Shown piece by piece: positions 33,911 to 43,482 of a DNA stretch of 64,000 nt; positions within the stretch are counted from its first letter, which is position 1, and the number at the start of each line of letters is the position of its first letter. The position numbers and the translations under genes are program-made. A model generated the notes under the pieces. The model saw only the letters and a list, made by a program, of their open reading frames with translations, had not been told where the DNA came from and did no database searches. Source of the stretch: Aliishimia sp965656085 (GTDB lineage: Bacteria; Pseudomonadota; Alphaproteobacteria; Rhodobacterales; Rhodobacteraceae); assembly GCA_965656085.1 (NCBI GenBank), contig CBFHJA010000009.1, positions 1 to 64,000 on the forward strand. The letters run 5' to 3'.

Positions 33911-36673
33911 ATGTCAGGCAAGGTGAGGTTCACGCTCGACGGGCAAGAGGTCGAGGCCGAGGCGGGCATGACCATTTGGGAGGTCGCCCACGGGCGCGGC
34001 CTCGTGATCCCGCATCTGTGCCACAAACCTGCGCCCGGCTATCGGCCTGATGGCAATTGTCGGGCCTGTATGGTTGAGGTCGAGGGCGAGCGCACGCTTG
34101 TCGCGTCCTGTATCCGCGAGCCCTCCGAGGGGATGGTTGTCACCACCAATTCGGCGCGCGCGGAGTCTGCCCGCAAGATGGTCGTGGAAATGCTTCTGGC
34201 CGATCAGCCCGACCGGGACGAGAGCCACGACAAATCCGCCCATCTGTGGGACATGGCCGATCTCAACGGGGTCAGCGAAAGCCGCTTTCCCAAGCTCGAA
34301 GACGGGCGCATTCCGCTTCTGGATGACAGCCATGTAGCCATGTCCGTCAATCTCGACGCCTGTATCTCCTGCGGGCTCTGCGTGCGCGCCTGCCGCGAGG
34401 TGCAGGTCAATGATGTGATCGGGATGGCCGGGCGCGGGCATGACAGCTACCCGGTCTTCGATATGGCTGATCCGATGGGCGCGTCGACCTGCGTCGCGTG
34501 CGGCGAGTGCGTCCAGGCCTGCCCGACCGGGGCGCTGATGCCGTCGTCGGTGACAGCGGGTGACGGCGTGGGCGACAGCAAGGATTTCGACGAAGAGGTG
34601 GACAGCGTCTGCGCCTTCTGCGGCGTCGGCTGCCAGATCTCGATCAAGGTCAAGGACGGCAAGGTCAAGTATATCGAGGGGATCAACGGTCCTGCGAATG
34701 AAGGGCGGCTCTGCGTGAAGGGGCGGTTTGGCTACGACTATATCCATCACAACCACCGCCTCACCAAGCCGCTGATCCGCCGCGAGGACGCGCCGCCGAA
34801 GGGGCTCAATGTCGATCCGGGCAATTGGCAGGCGCATTTCCGGGAAGCGACGTGGGACGAGGCGCTCGATGCGGCGGCGAACGGGCTCAAGGGGCGGGGC
34901 CGCGAGGTCGCGGGGTTTGGTTCGGCGAAATGCACCAATGAGGAAGCCTATCTCTTCCAGAAGTTCATTCGGCAGGGCTTCGGGCACAACAATGTCGATC
35001 ACTGCACCCGGCTTTGTCATGCCTCCTCGGTCTCGGCGCTGATCGAGAATGTCGGCTCGGGGGCTGTGACCGCGACCTTCAACGAGATCGAGAACGCCGA
35101 TGTGGCGATCGTGATCGGGGCCAACCCGATCGAGAACCATCCCGTCGCTGCGACCTATTTCAAGCAATTCACCAAGCGCGGCGGCAAGCTCATCGTGATG
35201 GACCCGCGCGGGCAGGCTTTGAAGCGGTTCGCGACGCATATGCTGCAATTCCGGCCCGGTGCGGATGTGTCGATGCTGAACGCGATCATGCATGTGATCG
35301 TCGAGGAAGGGCTCTTTGATCAGCAATATATCGACGCCTACACCGAGAATTGGGAGGCGGAAAAGGCGCATCTGGAGGGGTTCAGTCCCGAGGCGATGAG
35401 CGAGATTTGCGGGATTGATGCGGAGACCCTGCGCGCGGTGGCGCGGGACTTTGCGGGCGCGAAAGCGGGCATGATCTTCTGGGGGATGGGCGTGAGCCAG
35501 CACATCCACGGCACCGACAATTCGCGCTGTCTGATCAGCCTCGCGCTGATGTGCGGGCATGTGGGACGGCCCGGCACGGGGCTGCATCCGCTCAGGGGGC
35601 AGAACAATGTGCAGGGGGCCTCGGATGCGGGGCTCATTCCGATGTTCCTGCCGGATTATCAGACCGTCACCGATGACGGGGTGCGCTCGGCCTTCACAGA
35701 GGTCTGGGGCAGTGGGGATTTCTCCAGCGAGAAGGGGCTGACGGTCACCGAGATCATGGACGCGGTGCATGAGGGGCAGATCAAGGCGATGTATATCCTC
35801 GGCGAGAACCCGGCCATGTCGGACCCCGATGTGGAACACGCGCGCGACGCGCTCGCCAAGCTCGACCATCTCGTGGTGCAGGACATCTTCATCACTGAGA
35901 CCGCCAATTACGCCGATGTGATCCTGCCCGCCTCGGCGCTCTACGAGAAGTCCGGGACGGTGTCGAACACCAACCGCCAAGTGCAGATGGTGCGGCCTGC
36001 TGTCGCGCCTCCGGGCGAGGCGAAAGAGGATTGGTGGATCGAGGTCGAACTGGCCAAACGGTGTGGGTTGCCATGGGCTTATGCGCATCCACGCGAGGTC
36101 TTTGCCGAGATGGCGCTGAATATGCGCTCGCTGAGCAACATCACATGGGAGCGGCTGGAGACAACGGCAGTGACCTACCCGTCGCTCTCGCCCGAAGATC
36201 CCGGCCAAGCGGTTGTGTTCGGCGATGGCTTCCCGCGTCCTGAGGGGCGGGCGCGGTTCACGCCTGCGTCGGTGATCCCGCCCGATGACGTGCCTGATGC
36301 CGACTATCCCATGATCCTCACGACGGGGCGGCAGCTCGAACACTGGCACACCGGGTCGATGACGCGGCGGGCGACGGTGCTCGACGGTCTGGAGCCCGAG
36401 GCCAATTGCTCGTTGCACCCCTCGACCCTGCGCCAGATGGGCGTCGAGCCCGGCGGCATGGTGCGGCTGACGACCAAGCGCGGGTCCATCGAGATCATGG
36501 CGCGGGCGGACCGGGCGGTGGCGCCGGACATGGTGTTCCTGCCCTTCGCCTATGTGGAGGCGGCGGCAAATATCCTCACGAACCCGGCGATCGACCCCTA
36601 TGGCAAGATCCCGGAGTTCAAGTTCTCGGCGGTGCGGGTGGAGAAGGCCATGGAGACGCTGGCGGCGCAATAG
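33911..36673 (+). CDS. Formate dehydrogenase subunit alpha (FdsA/FdhF-like)
   Basis: 920 residues from the ATG at 33911, with GGGAGG 8 bases upstream. In order: an N-terminal 2Fe-2S domain (CHKP...CRACMVEV...C), two 4Fe-4S motifs (CISCGLCVRAC and CVACGECVQACP), the CAFCGVGC motif of the molybdo-bis-MGD domain, active-site DHCTRLCHASS with Cys369 in the metal-ligand position (cysteine, not selenocysteine), and the C-terminal dinucleotide-binding segment TTGRQLEHWHTGSMTRR. It oxidises formate to CO2. The usual flavin and NADH-binding partners (FdsB, FdsG) and FdsD are not beside it. Confidence 0.92.
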   Translation: MSGKVRFTLDGQEVEAEAGMTIWEVAHGRGLVIPHLCHKPAPGYRPDGNCRACMVEVEGERTLVASCIREPSEGMVVTTNSARAESARKMVVEMLLADQPDRDESHDKSAHLWDMADLNGVSESRFPKLEDGRIPLLDDSHVAMSVNLDACISCGLCVRACREVQVNDVIGMAGRGHDSYPVFDMADPMGASTCVACGECVQACPTGALMPSSVTAGDGVGDSKDFDEEVDSVCAFCGVGCQISIKVKDGKVKYIEGINGPANEGRLCVKGRFGYDYIHHNHRLTKPLIRREDAPPKGLNVDPGNWQAHFREATWDEALDAAANGLKGRGREVAGFGSAKCTNEEAYLFQKFIRQGFGHNNVDHCTRLCHASSVSALIENVGSGAVTATFNEIENADVAIVIGANPIENHPVAATYFKQFTKRGGKLIVMDPRGQALKRFATHMLQFRPGADVSMLNAIMHVIVEEGLFDQQYIDAYTENWEAEKAHLEGFSPEAMSEICGIDAETLRAVARDFAGAKAGMIFWGMGVSQHIHGTDNSRCLISLALMCGHVGRPGTGLHPLRGQNNVQGASDAGLIPMFLPDYQTVTDDGVRSAFTEVWGSGDFSSEKGLTVTEIMDAVHEGQIKAMYILGENPAMSDPDVEHARDALAKLDHLVVQDIFITETANYADVILPASALYEKSGTVSNTNRQVQMVRPAVAPPGEAKEDWWIEVELAKRCGLPWAYAHPREVFAEMALNMRSLSNITWERLETTAVTYPSLSPEDPGQAVVFGDGFPRPEGRARFTPASVIPPDDVPDADYPMILTTGRQLEHWHTGSMTRRATVLDGLEPEANCSLHPSTLRQMGVEPGGMVRLTTKRGSIEIMARADRAVAPDMVFLPFAYVEAAANILTNPAIDPYGKIPEFKFSAVRVEKAMETLAAQ

Positions 36674-37204
36674 CCCCGGCGTCCGTAAAGGTGCTGCCAC
36701 AGTTCGGCTGGCAGGGGCGTGGTGTTGCCTGCTGCGCCCAATGGCTGTCTGCCAGTTTGATCCACCGCTCAGCCTGATCTTAATGGAAGATGCGCGCCTG
36801 AGCGGGAGTGCCTGAAGGGCGCACCGCGCGAGGATCGGGCGGTTTTTCGGCGCGGAGTGCTGCGCGAGTCGCCGCAGGCCGCGCGGTCGGGTCAGATCAG
36901 AATCGCTGCGACAACCTTTCCGAGTGGAATCAGCTGGCTAGGGCCAAAGTGGCTGCAACCATGAGGGGAAAACATTGTTCAGAGGCTTGATATGTTGCGA
37001 AGTGGCGCGCTCTCCGTGTAATTTCGCGCAGAAGTAGATGGTAAATTATTTGTTTATTTTCAGTGGAGTGGATGTTTTCCAGCGCGTGGTGCGCCGTTTT
37101 TTTGCTCACCGGCTAAGAAAAATGCGTTCTTCGGTGTGATTTGGTTGACTCGATAGGTGCAAACTTACTAAAAAGAGAAAGAACTCAAACGGAGTGGGTA
37201 AACC
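36674..37204. other. Gene-free region upstream of the CTERM protein gene
   Basis: 531 bases without a supported gene. The last 200 bases are clearly A/T-rich (runs such as TAAATTATTTGTTTATTTTCA) compared with the rest of the window and probably hold the promoter of the 37205 gene. No terminator was recognised after the formate dehydrogenase gene. Confidence 0.65.
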
Positions 37205-37864
37205 ATGTTTAGAAATTTCAAAACCACATCAGCCGCGTTGCTTGCAACAACGTTCCTCGTCGGTGGTGCACACGCGGCGACAGTGTCCTACAATGGCTCG
37301 ACGGGTCCAGTCGGCGGCCTCGGGTTTCTTACGCTTCAGCAATTTGATCCGGTCCTCGGCACTCTTACAGGCATTGATATCGATTGGACAATCGAATTTG
37401 ATGCACGCTTTGCCGTTGTTCCTGAGAATCCTGGAGATGCGGGAACGGCCTCCGCAGCAGACGACTTTGTGACCGCTACGATGTTCAACACTGCCTCGCC
37501 CTCGGCTGGTACAAGTGTTGGTCCCTTTAGCGCAACTGGCGGGTCGGCCTTTAGCGTTTCAGTCCCTCCGAACTACTCGCAAGATTTGTCTGGTTCCAGC
37601 ACGGCCTCTAGCTCATTTGGTCCGGCGGGTGCATTCATTGGCTTGGGAACGGTGGGTTACGACTTCTTCGGGACTGCAAGTGACACCTCCACGGTCGACT
37701 CTGGTCTGCTTCGTGGGCTGCCCGAATTCTCCTACACTGTGTCGGCGGAAGTAACGTACACTTACGAAGTTGACACACCGGCAATCCCATTGCCCGCAGG
37801 TGCACCGCTCCTCGTGGCCGGCTTGGGTGCATTTGCCCTCATGCGCAAAAAGCGTAAGAGCTAA
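37205..37864 (+). CDS. VPLPA-CTERM type exosortase-substrate protein
   Basis: 219 residues. Signal peptide (MFRNFKTTSAALLATTFLVGGAHA), then a Ser/Thr/Gly-rich beta-type body resembling choice-of-anchor proteins. The C-terminal sorting tail is IPLPAGAPLLVAGLGAFALMRKKRKS: a VPLPA-type motif, a transmembrane helix and a basic end. Such proteins are processed by an exosortase; none is encoded in this window. Codon use and base composition are A/T-richer than in the neighbours, suggesting transfer. A strong terminator follows. Confidence 0.85.
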   Translation: MFRNFKTTSAALLATTFLVGGAHAATVSYNGSTGPVGGLGFLTLQQFDPVLGTLTGIDIDWTIEFDARFAVVPENPGDAGTASAADDFVTATMFNTASPSAGTSVGPFSATGGSAFSVSVPPNYSQDLSGSSTASSSFGPAGAFIGLGTVGYDFFGTASDTSTVDSGLLRGLPEFSYTVSAEVTYTYEVDTPAIPLPAGAPLLVAGLGAFALMRKKRKS

Positions 37865-37887
37865 GCACTGCTGAAATTGAGTTCCGG

Positions 37888-37918
37888 GAGAGCTGCCTTC
37901 GGGCGGCTCTCTTTGTTT
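37888..37918 (+). terminator. Intrinsic terminator of the CTERM protein gene
   Basis: GAGAGCTGCC (37888-37897), loop TTCG, GGCGGCTCTC (37902-37911), one wobble pair, followed by TTTGTTTGTTT. Confidence 0.88.
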
Positions 37919-37932
37919 GTTTGAGCAATTGA

Positions 37933-38796
37933 TTAGAGGCTGGACATAGCTCCAAACCCCTCGGGTAACGCTGTGCGCGTCTGGAAGCGCAGGGAGCGTG
38001 TGCGGACCAAACCCGCCTCCGGATCGCGCAGAGGATCGCCCGCAAGCCTGTCATAGGCCGCTGCAACAGCCTCCTCCCAAGGGAGTTCCGGCATTGAGGC
38101 CGCCTCTGCGTAGAATGCCGCCGCCTTTTCTTCTGCATTCCGCCACCCCGACCCCGGCAAGCCCTTACCCGATCCCGAGGCAATCTCCATGCGATGCCCG
38201 TTGGACGCCTCCAGAGCGGCGCGGTTCGCGTATTTCAGATGCGCGAGATAGAGGCCCGGTGGCATCAGGTAACGGAAGCGGTTCACACGGCGGGGGCGCA
38301 GTTGCACCCCGTGGCGCATCAGCGCGACAGGTTCGCGGATCGCGCAAGCCTTGGAGTAATGACCTGAGAACACCGCATGGCGGCGGCTCTCGAATACAGT
38401 CTCCGTCAGCGGCGGATCGCCGGGCAATTCGACCACGTTCAGCCCGAGCGCAAACACTGCCGGAGCGTCGCAAGCGGCAAGGATCGCCTCAATCCTCTGG
38501 CCCGGCTCGGGACAGAGCAATTCATCCACATCGGTGCGGATCACCCAGTCATAGAGTTCCAGCAGCCCGGTCTGAAAGCCATTCAGCATCCGGCCCCGCC
38601 GCCGGTCGAACCCGGTCAGATCATCGCGGGGAATTGACCAGACCTGTGCGCCCGGGCAGAGCGCTGCGATCTGCGGGTCCGGACCATGGGCCAGAACGAA
38701 GAGGTTCTCCGCCCCGAGCATAGTGCTGTAATGCCGGAACCACTGCCCCAGCGCCCAGTAATCGCGATAGACCATTGTGAGGGCACAGATCTTCAT
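37933..38796 (-). CDS. Glycosyltransferase family 2-like protein
   Basis: 287 residues. It starts MKICALTMVYRDYWALGQWFRHY; the nucleotide-sugar and metal site is probably WVIRTDVDELLCP (DxD). The C-terminal half carries RVNRFRYLMPPGLYLAHLKYAN. It belongs to the glycosyltransferase-2-like (DUF4422/TIGR-type) group seen in Rhodobacterales. Donor and acceptor are unknown. It is convergent with the CTERM gene and divergent from the M20 hydrolase gene. Confidence 0.82.
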   Translation of the reverse strand: MKICALTMVYRDYWALGQWFRHYSTMLGAENLFVLAHGPDPQIAALCPGAQVWSIPRDDLTGFDRRRGRMLNGFQTGLLELYDWVIRTDVDELLCPEPGQRIEAILAACDAPAVFALGLNVVELPGDPPLTETVFESRRHAVFSGHYSKACAIREPVALMRHGVQLRPRRVNRFRYLMPPGLYLAHLKYANRAALEASNGHRMEIASGSGKGLPGSGWRNAEEKAAAFYAEAASMPELPWEEAVAAAYDRLAGDPLRDPEAGLVRTRSLRFQTRTALPEGFGAMSSL

Positions 38797-38853
38797 GCAC
38801 CCTTAGTGGCGCGCGGACACCGAGCGCACAAGCCTTCGCGTCGAGGAGAGCCC

Positions 38854-39975
38854 ATGATCGACCCCATTGCCCTGCGCCGCGACCTGCACCGTCAGCCCGA
38901 GCTTGGCTTTGCGGAAGTGCGTACCAAGGCGCGGATTGCGGCGCTTCTGGAAGGGCTTGGGCTGGAGGTCCAGACCGGGGTCGGTGTCGTCGGGGTCCTG
39001 CGCGCCGGCGCGTCGAACCGGGCCATCGGGTTGCGCGCTGAGCTTGACGCTTTGCCCATCGCGGAGCAGGCCCGCCACGATCATGTCTCCGAAGTGAGCG
39101 GCGTGATGCATGCCTGCGGTCATGACGGACATATGGCCATGCTTGTCGCGGCCGCACAGGCGCTGGCGGAGGCCCGTGATTTCGACGGCACGGTGGTGTT
39201 CATCTTTCAACCCGCCGAGGAGCACGGCAAGGGTGCGCAAGCGATGATTGAGGAGGGGCTGTTTGCGCATTTTCCGGTCGATGAGATCTACGCCATTCAT
39301 TGCCTGCCAGGTCTTCCGCAAGGCCAAATTCAGACCCGGGCCGGGCTGATTTGCGCCAGTGAGAGCCTGTTCGAGATCGAGATCACCGGTCAAGGCGGGC
39401 ATGCAGCGATGCCGCAGGTCGGGCGCGACGCGCTCACCGTGGCGGCCTCGCTCATTGCCGATCTGCAGACCATCGTGCCACGTCAACTGGCCCCCGGCTC
39501 CGGGGCAGTCTTGTCGGTGACCGAGTGTCTGACCGACGGCCAGCGCAACGTGCTTCCGGGGAAGGTGACGCTCAAGGGTGATGTGCGGGCACGGCGTGCG
39601 GAGGATCGTGCGCGGATCGAGGCCGCGATGACACGGATGGTGGACGGGATCAGCGCGGCCTATGGTGTGCGTGGGACGTTTTCGTTTGAGACCGCGTTCA
39701 TCGAGACGGTCAATGCGGATGGTCCGGTGGCGGCCATCGAAACCGCGGCGCGGCTTGCGGGGCTCCCCTGCGAGACCAATGGGGAGCCGATGAGTTTCTC
39801 GGAGGATTTCGCCCATCTCGCTGCGCATGCGCCCGGCGCCTTCCTGTTGCTCGGAAACGGGCAGGACAGCGCTCCGCTGCATGCGCCCGACTTTGATTTC
39901 AACGATGCCAATGTCGAGGCGGGCGCGCGGTTTTGGACCGAGCTTGTCCGCCACCGCCTGCCAACACTTCCTTAA
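38854..39975 (+). CDS. M20 family amidohydrolase (hippurate hydrolase-like)
   Basis: 373 residues from the ATG at 38854, with GAGGAG upstream. M20D motifs: HRQPELGFAEVRT, ALDALPI-like ELDALPIAEQ, MHACGHDGHMAML, FIFQPAEEHGKGAQAMI, HCLPGLPQG and C-terminal MSFSEDFAHL. It is a cytoplasmic, metal-dependent N-acyl-amino-acid or hippurate-type amidase. The substrate is not predictable from context. Confidence 0.92.
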   Translation: MIDPIALRRDLHRQPELGFAEVRTKARIAALLEGLGLEVQTGVGVVGVLRAGASNRAIGLRAELDALPIAEQARHDHVSEVSGVMHACGHDGHMAMLVAAAQALAEARDFDGTVVFIFQPAEEHGKGAQAMIEEGLFAHFPVDEIYAIHCLPGLPQGQIQTRAGLICASESLFEIEITGQGGHAAMPQVGRDALTVAASLIADLQTIVPRQLAPGSGAVLSVTECLTDGQRNVLPGKVTLKGDVRARRAEDRARIEAAMTRMVDGISAAYGVRGTFSFETAFIETVNADGPVAAIETAARLAGLPCETNGEPMSFSEDFAHLAAHAPGAFLLLGNGQDSAPLHAPDFDFNDANVEAGARFWTELVRHRLPTLP

Positions 39976-40016
39976 CGCCTTCTTGCGAGACTGCTGCAAA
40001 CCAGTGCAGGAATCGC

Positions 40017-41318
40017 GTGTCTACTTCCTTCTCCTCCTCCAGTGCCCCGCAGACCCGCCCAGCCACCGGTGAGGCGCCGTTCGCACCCGGCGAGGTGTTC
40101 TTTTCACGCACGGATCGGCGAGGCGTCATCCTCAGCGGCAATGATGTCTTCCGGAGCGTGGCCGACTACGCGTGGTCCGACCTGATCGGCGCGCCGCACA
40201 AGATCATTCGCCATGAGGACATGCCGAAAGGAGTGTTTCATATCCTGTGGGATCGCATCCTGAAGGGACAACCAATTGGTGCTTATGTAAAAAACCGCGC
40301 GCGGGATGGGCTGCACTACTGGGTATTCGCGGTGATCACACCCTGCGGAGATGGGTTTCTATCAGCCCGTATCAAACCCACCAGCGCCCGTCGGGAGACC
40401 GTGGAAGCGCTTTATGCGACGCTGCGCCAGCAGGAGCGCGATGGCGCGCTGACGGCGGATGGCTCCGCGCAGAGGATCGAAGAAAGCGTGCGCGCGCTCG
40501 GTTTTGACAGCTACGAGGCATTCTCTGCCGATTCGCTCACCGAAGAGTTGCTGGCAGAGGCCGCGCAGGTCGGCTGGCAGAAGCCCCAGCGGATCGTCGC
40601 CGCCCGCGACCTGCTCGAAACGGTGCAAAAGCTCAGCACCCATGCTGACGCGCTTCTGTCGGCCTTCGATGCGCTCACCGCCGTGCCCCGTAACCTGCAG
40701 ATCAAGGCCAAGCGGATCGAGCCGACCGGCGGGCCGCTGACCGCGCTCTCCTCCGACTACGACCGCATGTCTCGAGACATGTCCGTGTGGTTCCTTGAAA
40801 AGGTAGTGGGACGCGACAACAACTTCGTGCAGATCGTCGACGCCATCAAGCAAATGCTACTCTCCAGCAGCACGCGTGAAATCCTCGCGAGGTGTCACAC
40901 GCAACTCAGCGGTGACCATCCGGAGCAAAACCGGTTCGATCCTGAGCACGAACGAGACCTGCTGGAAGCCTTGATTGCAGACTACACCGGACAGATCGCC
41001 AACGAATTCAAGCTGCTCGATGCGCAAACAGCACGTTTGTCAAAGGCCTGCACGGAGATGCAGCGCTCCTTGCTCGGGCTCAATACTGTCCGGGTGACCG
41101 GCAAGATCGAAAACGCCCGGCTGGTGGGCGACACCTCCAGTCTGGGAGAGATCATTGCGCATCTGGGCACATCCCAAGCCCTCGTCGAGCGGCATCTGGA
41201 GGCGGTCAAATGTGGGGTTGACGAGATTTGCAGGGGCGTGGGACGGGCGCAGACCCTCGAACGCCAGTTCGGGCGTGGATCTCGGGCCGATGTCGCGCGC
41301 CACAGCCTCACAGCCTGA
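40017..41318 (+). CDS. PAS-domain protein related to chemoreceptors, with an eroded signalling tip
   Basis: 433 residues from a GTG at 40017 (CAGGAA box 5 bases upstream). The PAS domain (about 20-130) is of Aer type: FSRTDRRGVILSGNDVF, LIGAPHKIIRHEDMPKGVFHILW, GAYVKNRARDGLHYWVFAV. The rest is helical. At NLQIKAKRIEPTGGPLTALSSDYDRMS the pattern recalls the MCP hairpin region, but the conserved E-A-A-R-A-G-E core is missing. There is no transmembrane segment. It probably senses redox or a small ligand in the cytoplasm. Whether it still binds CheA/CheW is doubtful. Confidence 0.72.
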   Translation: MSTSFSSSSAPQTRPATGEAPFAPGEVFFSRTDRRGVILSGNDVFRSVADYAWSDLIGAPHKIIRHEDMPKGVFHILWDRILKGQPIGAYVKNRARDGLHYWVFAVITPCGDGFLSARIKPTSARRETVEALYATLRQQERDGALTADGSAQRIEESVRALGFDSYEAFSADSLTEELLAEAAQVGWQKPQRIVAARDLLETVQKLSTHADALLSAFDALTAVPRNLQIKAKRIEPTGGPLTALSSDYDRMSRDMSVWFLEKVVGRDNNFVQIVDAIKQMLLSSSTREILARCHTQLSGDHPEQNRFDPEHERDLLEALIADYTGQIANEFKLLDAQTARLSKACTEMQRSLLGLNTVRVTGKIENARLVGDTSSLGEIIAHLGTSQALVERHLEAVKCGVDEICRGVGRAQTLERQFGRGSRADVARHSLTA

Positions 41319-42120
41319 CGCTTTCTGATCGCTCTGCAAATGCGCATTGGGTCCGCTTTGCCGTGGGCTTGCCTAGATTGCGATACGATCTCGCGGCTGA
41401 AAATATGACAGCGGGAGATGCCCCGCAAACATCCTACAGAGAGCCCGCGCTCAGGGCAGGCCGCAGATGCGTGTGCGCGGATGATGGCCGCTGGTCCGCG
41501 TAGCTGCAAGCCTGCACCGCTTGCGAGCGTGGGCGTCTTGCGTGAGGCGGGGATGTAACGGTCGGAGAAGGTCCACATGAGTACGCATGAGCGGCAATGC
41601 TCGTATGTTGCTACGTGAGCGTGCGGATCGGGGCGACGGGTGTCTGGTTGGAGCGGCGAAGTGGGTTGTCCGCAACGCCTCTCGGTCATGTTGCCGCGGA
41701 GGCCTTATGTTGTTGCTCCAGAGTATGGTGGCAGGATTGCGAGCCGATTGAAAACCGGCAGGCGATTGTTTGCGGAGTATGTCCTGCGCAGCTTTTTGGT
41801 GAGGCCGGGCGCTGGTGGGGGCGGTGATCGTGGTGACCGGGATCCGGGTTGGGCGTGTCTCGTGACACGTCAGGGCCCAAATTTGCCCTGGATTTCAGGG
41901 CCTAGCGCCTATGCACCATCTTGCGTCTCCGCCTTGAACTTGACGGTCCCTGCGTTGAAAAAAGCGCATTTTTGCATGCTGTGGCGGCAATTGGTTGAGG
42001 CGGCGGCGCTGCGCGCCGGTTGGGCGCGGTGCTGATGTTCTTCGGATCGCCCCCGTGCGCCACGGCGGCATTCAATTCTTGTGTGCAGGCGTTTGCGTCC
42101 GGGATCAGACGTGCCGCAAA
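41319..42120. other. 802-base region without a convincing gene
   Basis: Several short reading frames exist on both strands but none has a ribosome-binding site, a recognisable family or consistent codon use. A small perfect inverted repeat CAGGGC/GCCCTG lies at 41870-41889, beside GTGTC/GACAC. It may be a degraded gene or a long regulatory region. Confidence 0.6.
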
Positions 42121-42924
42121 ATGACCGCGTTTTCGCCCCGCGCATGCGCCGTCGATCCGGTTTGTTCATGGTTGATGATTCGTGAACGCATAGGATTCAG
42201 GCATGTGTTGCCATTCGCGCCTGACGGGCCGCGCATAGACCTGCCGCGCGTGGTACGCGACGACTTCATTGCGCATCTGTGTGCCGGTGGAACCGCCGAA
42301 GCTGCCGTGTCGGAATTGCGCGCCGCCTATCGGCCTGCTCTGGTCGGTAGTCATGCGTCTGCGCAGGTACTCGTCACGCTCGCGCTCACCGCGTGGGAGA
42401 CCGGACGTTTGCCGTCGTTTCTCCAGCAGGAGGTGTGCACCCTGCTGGAGCGCCTCGATCCGCATGAAGGAGTCTCGGTTGCAGAATGGGCCGCTGAGGC
42501 GCGCCGGATCGTGGAGCGGGTGCAGGCACCGCAACCCCCAAAGGTCGATCTGCGCGCGGCGGCAGCGCGCCCGCCATGGCCCGAGGGCAGCGTCTTGCAA
42601 TGCGCCAGCCAGAAGATCAGCACGCCATGGGGTCTGTTCCTCGTTCTGGACAAGCATTGGGTCCATGGCGCATTCCACGCGCTTGCCGTTGCGCTGGACC
42701 TGGATGCCGACCGTTTGAGGCTGCTGGCGCCCGATCCCATCGTCTCACCGCCGGTCTTCGTGCTCGGCGCAGGCGATCCACAGCTCCACAAGCGCGCCGA
42801 TCTCAATGCCTCACGCGATCAACGCCGCAAGGCGCAGCGGCACATTCAGCACATTCACGCCCGGCTCATTCCACCGCAGGAGAGACAAGTGGTCTATGCT
42901 CGCCTGCGCGCGCCTTTACAGTGA
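42121..42924 (+). CDS. Hypothetical protein
   Basis: 267 residues from the ATG at 42121; the ATG at 42175 (MIRERIGFRHVLPFAPDGP) is an alternative and neither has a strong ribosome-binding site. The protein is soluble, with no signal peptide, and no family is recognised. The C-terminal half (TPWGLFLVLDKHWVHGAFHALAVALDLD, then a basic RRKAQRHIQHIHARL segment) looks folded and uses the genome's normal codon style. It overlaps the convergent TerB gene by 9 bases. Confidence 0.55.
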   Translation: MTAFSPRACAVDPVCSWLMIRERIGFRHVLPFAPDGPRIDLPRVVRDDFIAHLCAGGTAEAAVSELRAAYRPALVGSHASAQVLVTLALTAWETGRLPSFLQQEVCTLLERLDPHEGVSVAEWAAEARRIVERVQAPQPPKVDLRAAAARPPWPEGSVLQCASQKISTPWGLFLVLDKHWVHGAFHALAVALDLDADRLRLLAPDPIVSPPVFVLGAGDPQLHKRADLNASRDQRRKAQRHIQHIHARLIPPQERQVVYARLRAPLQ

Positions 42925-43341
42925 CAGGTGACGGGCCCGGGCGCCCCGTTCGATCGCAGCCGCGTGGAGCCGGTCGATATCAAGCTCGTAGCGGATTTCC
43001 TCCAGAAGGCGCAATTCGGTCTCTTCGAGATGCCCATCCGCCGCCGCCACATCGCAGGCCAGCGCATAGGCGGTCTCGTAGAGGCGTTCGGGCAAGCTGT
43101 CGCGCACCAATCCGAACAGCGCATCGAGCCCGTCCTCCTGCTCGAACAGGTCAAAAACCATCTGGCTCACCTGTTTCATGCGATCCGCGTCATAGTCGGA
43201 AAACACCGGCAGGATATTCACCGCCGCGTTGATCTTCACCAGTTCGGCGGTGCGGATATCCTCGTCGGAGGCCGACACCGCAATCATCAGAGCGACGAGA
43301 GCATCCTGAGCGCTGAGCGCGTGTAGCGGGTCTTGGGGCAC
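42916..43341 (-). CDS. TerB-family (tellurite resistance B-like) protein
   Basis: 141 residues, all-helical. The TerB-type pattern is present: DALVALMIAVSASDEDIRTAELVKI near the N-terminus and YALACDVAAADGHLEETELRLLEEI near the C-terminus, each with the acidic metal-binding DG/SDE turn. TerB domains bind divalent metal; the physiological role of such lone proteins is unclear. It is convergent with the hypothetical gene and divergent from lysK. Confidence 0.85.
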   Translation of the reverse strand: MPQDPLHALSAQDALVALMIAVSASDEDIRTAELVKINAAVNILPVFSDYDADRMKQVSQMVFDLFEQEDGLDALFGLVRDSLPERLYETAYALACDVAAADGHLEETELRLLEEIRYELDIDRLHAAAIERGARARHLSL

Positions 43342-43482
43342 GGGGTCTTCCTTTCACGCGAAGCAGCACGATGCTGCACCCGCAAGATATTGACGCAACC
43401 AAAGCGGCACAATAGGGGTTGGCGGCTAAATCCTTGAGCCGCGATGTGAGTCCTCGCGGCACAGACAGTCGGAGACAATCCC

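Noticed and set aside
35009..35020. Selenocysteine in the formate dehydrogenase active site
   Set aside because: The codon is TGT (Cys369), and no in-frame TGA or SECIS-like hairpin is needed.
33914..36700. A 928-codon minus-strand open frame opposite the formate dehydrogenase gene
   Set aside because: The plus strand carries intact Fe-S and molybdopterin motifs. The antisense product is low-complexity His/Arg/Asp-rich.
41640..42035. A 131-codon plus-strand frame in the 41319-42120 gap
   Set aside because: No ribosome-binding site, no recognised family, and a composition unlike real genes here. Listed only as part of a gene-free region.
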